Shown here one piece after another: positions 32,601 through 39,839 of a DNA stretch of 64,000 nucleotides. The notes below the pieces were generated by a model. It saw only the letters and a list, made by a program, of their open reading frames with translations. It did not search any database and was not told the origin of the DNA. A program made the position numbers and the translations under genes. The DNA lies in NCBI GenBank assembly GCA_963978905.1, contig OZ022258.1, positions 45,554,591 through 45,618,590 on the forward strand, given 5' to 3'. Every line of letters begins with the position of its first letter. The first letter of the stretch is position 1. The DNA is from Trichostrongylus colubriformis (Eukaryota; Nematoda; Chromadorea; Rhabditida; Trichostrongylidae).

Positions 32601-35142
32601 GATAGTTTTCCGTAGTGAAAAATTTTGAATATTCCCTAAAGACAGTCGTAGGGGTAACGTGAGCCATGAGAAAACCTTGAATGATCCATTCGAAAAAACT
32701 GGGGGTTTAAGAAGTCCATATGCGGCGAAATCTCCGGTAAAAAGAGCGACCGCCAGCTTTCGAGGAGATATTGGGTAACAGGCTCCGCCTTTCATAACAG
32801 AGTCCACCTCCTATGGTTACTTCGAGTGAGGAACAAGAGCGATAGTAAGGCGATACTCGTTGCATCGTTTTGCTGCCGTATGCCTGTCGGCTTTCGTGGT
32901 GAAAACGTCCTCCAATCAGTATCGAAGATTTGAGCGAATGGTGCAGCCGAATGACCCCTACCACTGCCTCTGAGATGGTTCCATTGAGAGTGAGATAAAG
33001 CGGTCAGTAGTTCGCCACATTTGATAGCTGCTGATTTTCGCCGCAGCCCGCGATGCGAAAGTTGTTACAAGTATGCGCGGCATATGCAACGCATGCTAGT
33101 ATTGCCTATGACTCAGCATACTTGTAACAAAGTATTGATTTCTTCAATTTTTCCTCCGATTATAGTGCTGGTGAAAGGGACTTTCTTTCGAAATGTAATA
33201 GTTTATATACTGTTTTACAGTATTCGAAAGGACTCCGAACTTTACTTGGTTTCGAGATCCCTACAACGAAAAATTCTTGAATTTGACCGTTGGCTATGCA
33301 GATGTGATTGGACTAATGCTCTTCGGGCACCATCATACAGATACGTTCCATTTGATCAAGGTATTAGTTCACTTTTGTTCGCTACTGTGACTAAGGCTCA
33401 GGGTTGGATTCACACTGAGCGTTCGGGACTGTGTATCGTGCTTGATCGCAAAGCAGGCCTTGTGATCATTGCTTTGGCGCGCTCGTCCCCACTCACTTTT
33501 GTGGGTGCGTTGCGTCAATCGTGATCGCTAGCTTAAAGACACCGGAAGGGGGTATTTTGGCTAACAGTAGAACAGACGTAGTTCGGACGAGTTTAAGTGG
33601 CTACCATTGCACAAACTCGCCAATTTGACGCTTTGGCATGGTGCCAAGGGGAGATGTTTCTATTATAAAGCTGCTCTTTCCTTTTACTTTTCCCTTTGTT
33701 CTTTCTTATATTGTTTCTAGATGTACTTACATGAATGCTAATGTAATTGGGAATGGCCACTCTACTGCGCTGGGAGTCAGGTGCTACAACTAACGTTGGC
33801 CCGCGGCCCGTCTCCTACAGCGGACAACTCGGAAAGTCAGTGTGTCGATGCGAATGGGATGCGAATACACACCATAGCGTCTCCTTTTTAATTCGGGTTT
33901 TTTCGCCGATTATCGCTTCTAACCTTGAGTGTTCGTTACAAAATGCTCATTTCTTTGCATCTTCATCTTGTTTCGGACCCCTTCCGGTTCCTTTAAAGCG
34001 TGGTCTAGTTTTCCACTGCTAAGCATGAGACGCTAAGTCGTTGGACCAAAGGCGCACAGAGCCCCGTAACATTTTCGAACTTTTCGGCTACGCAGTTTTC
34101 GCTCTAGTTCTTGGAGAACGGTCAAAGAAACAGGTGTAAAACATAATGCGTCCTCGTTCTTTGTTACAAAGGTACCGCGGTCCAGCACATGACATAAGAG
34201 CACGGCGCACCTCGATAAGATTGTGAAGCACCATCTGCCTCTATCTTTTAATTGGCTTTTCTCTTGCAACACTATCATATGGAACGGTCACAGCACAGCC
34301 CCGCGAGGTCCGTACTACTTGATCTTGGTGTATGCCATTAGTACAGAAAATTTGCATTGCGACTTTCGGTGTGCGACGCAATAGTGCGAGCTATGCGCGC
34401 CGTATGGTTTGTGCTGAAACGATGACGGTGACGCCTCGTAGGTGTGATCGCGTCAGAACTCAACAAGTATTGGCGCCCGTAGCTCGCGCCAGCACAACGC
34501 GCTAAACGCGACCACGCGAATTTTCTGTCCCAATAACATACACATCCTGATCTTGAGTGCTTTTGAAGGAATAAGACATGATGGCATAAAATATGCCCAT
34601 CATGTCTTGTTCCTTCAAAAGCACTCAAGACCAGGATGTGTATGCTGTTAGTTGTAGTGTATGCTTAGTTGTAAAAAAATAAAAAAGGGGAAAATTGGAA
34701 TCCGTTCATGACCATTACATTCAAGGATGCATCCGGATCTACTGTGCAGTTCGCTCTCATGTCACCCGCAGTGACCCCATGGTTTTCCAGTTTGGAAGGT
34801 GCAGGAGCGAATAATCCAGCGTTCAGAGTGTATGATATCGACGAAAGCGGCGTGCTCAACGATATGCTGTGAGTTTTAGCGTTGTTATCGTTACCATAAC
34901 TGCTCGCAATATATTGCAGGACTTACTATATAAACCTGGACACGTTGAATGCTAATGGCAGTACTCCGTTCGTCGAGGAATATTCCTTCAAAAAGGCTTA
35001 CAATATCAATGGAGCTATCAACATTAAAGCAATGGATAGCTTAGTTGAACAGCTGAAGACCAAGGACGCAGTTTTCCAGACATATGTAAATTATAACTCT
35101 GTGTTATGGAAACCAGAAATGCCTCAAGGAAAGTTCAAGTAA
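20661..35142 (+). CDS. Acid sphingomyelinase-like phosphodiesterase (SMPDL3 type), secreted
   Basis: Exons: 20661-20843, 22310-22418, 24048-24226, 24265-24295, 24338-24365 (tentative), 29716-29793, 30523-30680, 33221-33360, 34726-34868 and 34920-35142 (in-frame TAA). This gives about 423 residues; SMPDL3A has about 450. A signal peptide (MIFLFTLVVSASA) precedes the calcineurin-type metallophosphoesterase fold. Metal ligands are visible in order: ADFHLD, WTGDS, GNHDYAP, HIVAH and FGHHHTDTF. LNTNLYY, DPANQF, PAVTPW and NNPAFRVYD are closer to SMPDL3A/B than to acid sphingomyelinase, and there is no saposin domain upstream. SMPDL3 enzymes are secreted or lysosomal zinc phosphodiesterases that act on nucleotides rather than sphingomyelin. 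The last exon could instead splice at 35138 (AA|GTAAGC) to an unseen Cys-rich C-terminal exon. The junction between 24295 and 29716 is the least certain part. Confidence 0.88.
20866..21598. repeat. Inverted-repeat element in intron 1 of the SMPDL3-like gene
   Basis: Arms of about 125-140 bp (about 20866-20998 and 21458-21598) share GGTTATTGGTACGACC, GTGCGAGGTGACCCC and GAGAACTC. The 460-bp centre is AT-rich and encodes nothing recognisable. Confidence 0.82.
21635..21935. repeat. Dispersed repeat with AACTTCCGAAGCTTCCAA core
   Basis: GC-rich left part (GAGCGGCGCGACGAGTGCGAG), a CAA microsatellite, then a core AACTTCCGAAGCTTCCAA ... CCCATTGC. The core recurs at 39366-39490 and 43168-43290. The overlapping minus-strand frames are not supported as genes. 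Confidence 0.72.
21945..22125. repeat. GC-rich palindromic MITE (family E, copy 2)
   Basis: GCCCCGTTCATATTTTGCGG ... CAAAGTATGAATGCGGC, the same terminal motif as 19617-19793. It sits in intron 1 of the SMPDL3-like gene. Confidence 0.78.
22556..23010 (+). repeat. Dispersed repeat (family F, copy 1)
   Basis: Contains ATGATCATTTTGTAACGAAC, TATTCGCATCACATTCGC and GAGTTGTCCGCTGTAGAGAT. Copies: 40245-40680 in the same orientation and 33760-34010 inverted. Confidence 0.78.
23430..23600. repeat. GC-rich repeat (family C, copy 2)
   Basis: GTGTGTGCACTTATGACAG followed by CGAGCGGCGCGGCGGGTGCG and ATGGGTGGAGGAGGCAGAGC-like units, the complement of the units at 15540-15620. Open frames in all three plus frames here are compositional. 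Confidence 0.7.
23600..23980 (+). repeat. Left arm of a long inverted repeat around SMPDL3-like exons
   Basis: About 380 bp that reappear inverted at 24636-25030. Shared landmarks: TGATGTGTGGCGAAAGTC, GGCGGTCAGCTGCTGTTTGA and GCACTTGAAGGCACCGGGAA-type sequence. Exons 3-5 of the SMPDL3-like gene lie between the arms. Confidence 0.8.
24636..25030 (-). repeat. Right arm of the long inverted repeat
   Basis: Inverted partner of 23600-23980, with GACTTTCGCCACACATCACC at the inner side and a GTCAGAACACTGGCGAAAAGG block further out. Divergence and small indels show that it is not recent. Confidence 0.8.
25199..25204 (-). terminator. Poly(A) signal of the nested TSP1 gene
   Basis: AATAAA on the minus strand, 83 nt after the stop codon of the nested gene. 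Confidence 0.55.
25287..26866 (-). CDS. Thrombospondin type-1 single-pass membrane protein, 5' incomplete
   Basis: Three exons join in frame: 26866-26636, 26581-26397 and 25464-25287 (TGA), giving 197 residues. The first carries a thrombospondin type-1 repeat (SSCWSAWSPCTVTC, then RRWRVWLPKRC and a final Cys). The second has HCLELEEILKP and a hydrophobic helix of about 20 residues (LVLLMALAVIPSVCICC). The third is a polar cytoplasmic tail with coiled-coil character (ISEQLENIKSQHAQLEND). The intron between exons one and two is 54 nt, and the last exon is followed by AATAAA. TSP1 membrane proteins act in cell adhesion, guidance or matrix binding, but the exact family is not recognised. A signal peptide exon must lie upstream (beyond 26866) and was not found. 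The whole gene lies within intron 24366-29715 of the SMPDL3-like gene, on the opposite strand. Confidence 0.78.
25985..26223. repeat. Palindromic MITE (family G, copy 1)
   Basis: Begins GGTGTGCACCCTTATGTG and ends CATAAAGGTACACACC; inner part rich in GTGCGAGCTACGCGCGCC. Relatives lie at 34326-34543 and 37038-37268. It is in the last intron of the nested TSP1 gene. Confidence 0.7.
27266..28040. repeat. Inverted-repeat element with 36-bp arms
   Basis: AGGCGCTCATGTCCTATGGG begins the left end, and the exact complement ends the right end at about 28040; the arms share about 36 bp. An inner GCTTAGGCTAAA pair (about 27445 and 27820) is also inverted. The centre shows no transposase. Confidence 0.82.
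28075..28530. repeat. tRNA-like MITE (family I, copy 1), interrupted by a family B MITE
   Basis: Ends GCTCGCGATGTGAAAGTTGT and its relative ACAACTTTTGCATCGCCTGC. Inside the left arm is GGACGGGACTCGCACCCGC, related to the antisense of a tRNA T-arm. A family B palindrome (28279-28454) is inserted in it. The better preserved copy is at 41690-42045. Confidence 0.75.
28279..28454. repeat. Palindromic MITE (family B, copy 3), nested
   Basis: ACAGTCCATTTTCGAAAACTG ... CGGGAAATGGACTATAA with GGGCGTGTCCTACGGACTTG inside. It lies within the family I element. Confidence 0.8.
28930..29420 (+). repeat. Dispersed repeat (family K), interrupting frames on both strands
   Basis: Blocks of this region recur at 32605-32960 (AGACAGTGATAGGGGTAA-like) and, inverted, at 38025-38280 (GACAACATCTATTTTC and GGAAAACT-like blocks). 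A 167-codon plus frame and a 141-codon minus frame overlap fully here; because the sequence is repeated and degenerate elsewhere, neither is called as a gene. Confidence 0.65.
29920..30380. repeat. MITE with TTAAAGGCACACC ends (family J, copy 1)
   Basis: TTAAAGGCACACC at the left and GGTGTGCCTTTAA at the right. The interior contains GATATCGCG motifs. A relative with longer arms is at 58679-59157. Confidence 0.72.
31466..32265 (+). mobile_element. Truncated Tc1-like element (copy 2)
   Basis: Starts CAGTGCGTTTCATAATTATA after TA and follows the left 800 bp of the element at 17793-19365, including the subterminal repeat at about 31645-31667. Similarity stops near 32265, so the right half and terminal repeat are missing. 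Confidence 0.85.
32605..32960 (+). repeat. Dispersed repeat (family K, copy 2)
   Basis: Divergent relative of 28990-29220, with a GACAGTCGTAGGGGTAACG block and AAGAAGTCCATATGCGG matching AGGGGTAATGTGGGTGAT and AAGCCCATCTGCGTC in the first copy. Confidence 0.5.
33024..33130. repeat. Short internally deleted family I element
   Basis: CTGCTGATTTTCGCCGCAGC then GCGATGCGAAAGTTGTTACA at the left and ACTCAGCATACTTGTAAC at the right: both ends of the tRNA-like MITE family without the tRNA-like centre. Another lone end is at 45315-45365. Confidence 0.65.
33760..34010 (-). repeat. Dispersed repeat (family F, inverted copy)
   Basis: Carries the complement of the 22556-23010 repeat: CTACAGCGGACAACTCGG, GATGCGAATACACACC and ACCCCTTCCGGTTCCTTTAA at its end. 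It is in the intron between exons 8 and 9 of the SMPDL3-like gene. Confidence 0.75.
34326..34543. repeat. Palindromic MITE (family G, copy 2)
   Basis: GTGTATGCCATTAGTACAG at the left and GAATTTTCTGTCCCAATAAC then ATACAC at the right. The inner GTGCGAGCTATGCGCGCCGT is shared with the copies at 25985 and 37038. Confidence 0.75.
34539..34644. repeat. Near-perfect hairpin, 106 nt
   Basis: Arms of about 52 nt (34539-34590 and 34593-34644) pair with only a few mismatches and one bulged base; the loop is GGCATA-AAA-TATGCC. Landmarks are CTTGAGTGCTTTTGAAGGA and TCCTTCAAAAGCACTCAAG. It overlaps the right end of the family G MITE and lies in an intron of the SMPDL3-like gene. It could fold into a long stem-loop RNA; whether it is processed is unknown. 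Confidence 0.85.
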
Positions 35143-35197
35143 GCATTTCTCTACCGATTCTGCCCTTATCCAAAACCTTTGAACATTTTAATCTGGT

Positions 35198-35480
35198 TAA
35201 TTCGAGCGGATATGGTGTAGTGACAGGTGAAACGGACTCCCATTTCCATGGTGCGGGAATCATACCCTGCGCCAACGCCCGTTTAGGTCGAAAACCTTTC
35301 CAACCTTTGAGTAGCTGAATTGGTACCAGACTCGTCTAGAGTATAGAAGCACTGACTTATACGTCGACTGGCTTCCCAAGTCATGTATAGGCCAAATCGC
35401 AATCTCCTGTCAGAATCATTGTGGATGGGACTAGAATGCGCGGCGCATCCCAATAGGAGGTTGATGTCCATAAAGCTTGT
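35198..35480 (+). repeat. Dispersed repeat (family L, copy 1)
   Basis: Shares GTGACAGGTGRMACGSATTCC-like, GGTGYGGGAATCA and TGTATAGGCCAAATCGCA blocks with 43540-44010. A third relative is inverted at 62590-62890. Overlapping short frames on both strands are by-products. Confidence 0.7.
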
Positions 35481-37037
35481 CCAAGAGGCTTTAATCTCCA
35501 TAACCCATACGGTTTGCGCCACCCTATATCGGTGCAGCAAAGGCATAGCATTGCTCCACAGACATCAACAAAGAAGAGAAGTCGCTGGCGACGCGTGCAG
35601 GGTACGATATTGACTGCGATAAGATCGGATAGGGGTAATTTCCATAGTAACAGCAACCTTATCGGATGATATTAATACGCGGAAACTTACTCAGATGCTT
35701 GCTTCTTGGCTGCGAATTAGTCGAAGCCAAAGGTCGAGGATACCTCACATTCAGGGTTTCTGAGGGTTTTCTTTAGTTTTTTCTTCGCTCATGTCTTCTT
35801 GAGCACCCCGAAGTCTTTTTTGGAGCGCGACGACGCTCAAAAATTATCGTGAACTGTGCCTTCAAAGGCACACCATGCGATAATCAGATTAGTGGCTTAC
35901 TTTTATGGGGCGAGTAGGCCCTTCGATTACTACCCAGTCTACACCTTTGTTGCTGCTGCACGGGGCACCATCATGGTGTTGTGCCCGCTTGAACACAATC
36001 AAGCCACGCCCACCCAACTAAATCACACATGGCGTTGGACGAAGGAATTTCCAACGTGGAGCTGCCTTCACCATCGTAATGACTGTTTCTTTGATTTGCA
36101 AGATTCCTTCTCCACGTGAGCGCCACCGGCACAACATCGTGAGGGTGCACCGTGTAGCTGCAACAAACGTGCAGCCTGAGCAGTTCCTAGGACCTACTTG
36201 CCCTAGGAAAGTAAGAAACTAATCTGATTATTTGCTTAATAAGGGGCTACATGCAAAGATTCACTGCAAATACAGGAATCCAATTGAGATGAAGCTCCTC
36301 AAAGTGACGGCGGAGAGATGGGGTGTCCAAGTGGGTTTCGACGATAGAAAGTTGTGGAGCAAAGAGGCAACAGTCATGTGGTCAGGGACGCAGTGTTAGA
36401 AGCATTTCAAGAATGAGCGCGATAATTTGAACTGCGCTCTGCCCGTCAACAGCTGTACAAATCTTACTCGACGAAAGTTCGAACAAGTTGATATTGTTCC
36501 AGTTTCTCGATTTCTACTTTCGAAGGAAATTCTTCGTTCTTTTCGTGTTTCTATGTACTAAATCTAGTGAAGGAATTTCGAAAGGAACAAAAACGGATTT
36601 CTCGTGAACGACTCCTAACTCTGGGGAATGGAAGGGTGCCATACCTTTCTAATAAGTGAGCCTCTTGGAGAAGTCAAAGCCGAGCAAAGGCATGTACAAA
36701 ATGTCTGTTACCCATGACGATAGTCTCGCTGGCACTTTGCTAGTTCACGCTCCGTCTTCAGTGCATAGCTGTGGAACGTGGAATGGTTTGAAAACGACAA
36801 GGGAGTGATGCAATATTAAAAGGGGTATCAAATAGTTTAAATTCAAATATTGGTGCCAATGACCAGTTTCTGCTTTTGGACAAGTATTGGCAAGGTGCCA
36901 CCTGTCTTTGGTTACAGGTGGGTAATGACGGCCGCGCTCGCTGTTGTTCATGGTTAGAGGTGGAGAAAGGTGCTGCGATAGCTGTTGTTGGCTCTTTCGC
37001 GCGCTCTGGCTTTGCCGCCACCCCATCTCTCATCCCG
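35481..37037. other. Spacer between convergent genes
   Basis: No exon that could extend the SMPDL3-like gene was recognised, although one may be hidden here. A TTCAAAGGCACACC motif near 35863 resembles a family J end. Short frames near 35856-36119 and 36745-37033 have no supporting context. Confidence 0.35.
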
Positions 37038-37268
37038 AGTGTGTGCCATTAGGACAGAAAATTCGTGTTGCGGCATACGGCATGCCACGGGATGGTGCGA
37101 GCTATGCACGCCCTACTGGATAGGTCCTCAGGCGATAATGGTGCTCTATACCTTATTCTAGGCGTACTCGCTTCAGGACTCAGCTAGTACACCGCCCTAT
37201 CTCGCACCATTTCGTCGCGCGTCAAACGCGGCCATGCGATTTTTCTGTCTTAATGACACACGCCCCTC
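37038..37268. repeat. Palindromic MITE (family G, copy 3)
   Basis: GTGTGTGCCATTAGGACAG at the left and TTTTTCTGTCTTAATGACAC at the right. The inner GGTGCGAGCTATGCACGCCC is related to the other two copies. Confidence 0.78.
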
Positions 37269-38024
37269 TTATCCCCATGCGTCAATGACACCTGGCTGCA
37301 TTCGCACAAGGTTTTGAGAAGCGTCAGGTGTGAGCTATAGAACCCACCGAGGTTATTTGGAAGGAAAAAACACACTCCTGTTGTCGACGGCTGTGAATTA
37401 GTGTGTAGCCGTGGCATACATTCAAGACTGAGCTTTCCTGAGCCGGAAATATGTCAAACAAGGATTAGCTTAGCTACTGTTCAAAGTTCGCGACTCGCAC
37501 GAATCGCACGATTTAGGCGATTCAGGAGTAAGGGATATGTATCGATTAGGCGAATTATGCGCCTGAATCGCGTAAATCGCAGCGATCACGTACCCAAGCG
37601 TGAACACAACACATGTCAGTTCCTAATCCTGTAATACCCAATAACGCTCACTTTTAAGAGGCGGCCAGCTGTGTTCCATCGAGTTCGCCGACTATCCTCG
37701 CTATTACGCTTGTATGGCGCAGTACAATTCAACGCATACAAGCACGCAGGCAACAACCGCTTCGATATCGGAGACAACAACCACTTCGATATCGCAGGGA
37801 GCAGCCGTTTCGATATATGTTTTAACCGCCTTTCTTTTCGTAATCTTTTGTGATGATTTTGTAAAAGATTTGCTCACTTTGTGTTGATTCTGTATCATTG
37901 TTGTATCTACCGGAGTTGGTTGTTGTTAGCATGGGGCGTAGATATGCCGATTTGCATACTCTAGCTGTGGTGTGGTTGCTTTTTCGTAACTACGTGTTTA
38001 AAGGCATCATTAGGGGAAAGTCGG

Positions 38025-38280
38025 ACGAAAAGTAAAAGAAGTAGGGCATATGAAAGTCGAGATGCCTAGTAACAGGACAATGTAGAAAAAACGGATGGAA
38101 ATGGCCAAAAACCCGAGAAATAGGCCCCCCTTCTCACCGTTGATTCTCGACGTGAACGACCTGTCCGTCAAGAGGGAAGTAGTCTGATCTAGTTTTCCAT
38201 AGGCATGTTGCCAAGCAAACACAAGGGAATGTTGGAAAATACGACAGCATCTACTTTTTGAAGTGAGCTCCAAGCTAAAA
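38025..38280 (-). repeat. Dispersed repeat (family K, inverted copy)
   Basis: Complementary to about 29270-29420 (AATACGACAGCATCTA, TTGCCAAGCAAACACAAGGG, CTTCTCACCGTTGA). Another fragment with CTTCTCACCGTTGAACC is at about 31170-31200. Confidence 0.6.
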
Positions 38281-39365
38281 CTGCGAAAGCGCGCCGCAAA
38301 ACCTTCGATCCTGCCGCATTTCCTTGACCGCTCCCACCCTAGTCAATCGGAAATTACGTCATCGGGAGGCGGGATCAGGAAATCAAGAGAGGCGGGATCA
38401 AGAAATCAATGATCCGTTGCGCCGTTTCTACAGCTCAGAGGGGCGCTTTTTCACCGGGATTTCGCCTCAGATAGCCTTCCTAGGCCCGTGACTACCATGT
38501 GAATTACTTCTTGTAGGGAATTCTCCATTACCGCATTACCCCTAATGATATCTCTAAGTCACATTCACATGGTCTCTTTGTGGCTCTAATGCTATTCCAC
38601 AGTGTCAATAAAGTATCTACATATACTATTTTTTATATTAAGGTGTGCGAGAGACTCATGTACAAGTACAAAGTCACACTATTAAGAGATTGAAATCTCC
38701 TATCGACTTCAATTAGCAAAAAATTCTTCTGTCTAACAAATGTGTTTTTTTAAACCAAAAACTAAAGATTCAACCGACGCCGTACATGGCGCGTTTCTTG
38801 GTGGAAGGAGCAGCTGAAGGAAGATTATAGGACCAAAGCATGCAGACCACTGCCAGCAAACGAGAGCGTTGTTCTTATGTGTTGTGTGTGACCACGATGC
38901 ATCATTGTGCCACGCAAGATTAAAACTCGCCACAGATTTGCTTGGGCTCTCGCCACGATCATCATACTGTAGTATGGTTAGATCAAGCGTTGTAAAGAGA
39001 GCGCGTCGCCCGAGGCCCGCCACGGTCGGCGGCGAGCACATGATTTTGGCGCCGGTGCCGACACTGCAAAGTATCTATGCTCCTTACTCTGCAAATAACT
39101 CCGCTTCTGTGAGCAAGATATGAACCACTGGAAATGTAATGTTTGCAAACGAAATTTCTAGGTCTTTGCTGAGTACAGATCATCCGAGTATAGATGCATT
39201 TTACGGGCTCATAATACATGTAGTGCCCAACAAAGCTTATTTTTTGAAAAGGTGGTTATCTCGTGGGGAGTGCTCCACCGCGGTGTGTGAGAATTGGTCG
39301 AATTTTCGCGCGGCCCCCACGGCGAGTGTTTGCAGCTTTCTCCTTGGTACAGAAATAAACACAAC

Positions 39366-39490
39366 ATAGGTGAAACTCGGAAGCTTCCAACCTGCAATCT
39401 TTGAGAATCTTTCACCATACCAGCTCATTGCGTCTAGCACGTAATTCCAAACGACTCATGCGACAGCGCCGCGAGCGCGGCGCCGCGAAG
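39366..39490 (+). repeat. Dispersed AAGCTTCCAACCTGCAATC repeat, copy 2
   Basis: Core shared with 21797-21930 and 43168-43290 (GAAGCTTCCAACCTGCAATC then CATTGC and AATTCC...ACTC). Confidence 0.7.
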
Positions 39491-39839
39491 CGAAAAGTCG
39501 ACCAATCGCCACACGCCCGCTCCGCCGAGCTCGTCGATTACGCTCTCTAATCTGTTACTCTATTATTATTCCTCAATTTTGTATTGTCACCATTCATCTG
39601 AACTTCATAGGAATAGCCGCCTCATTTCCGTCTCCAAGCTCTTGGTCTCATCACAGAATAAGCACTTTAAACCCGCTTCACGATAATCTAACGACGTTTA
39701 CTCACAACTTTACTTCGTAAACAAACAAATCAGTAATTCAGAAACAGCATTACATATGCACCACTAATTGGCATGATTGTGTCAGAAACCTTTTACTGGA
39801 GGAGTCATGAGGACTCCTGGAAAGGGCGTTTGAAATCAT

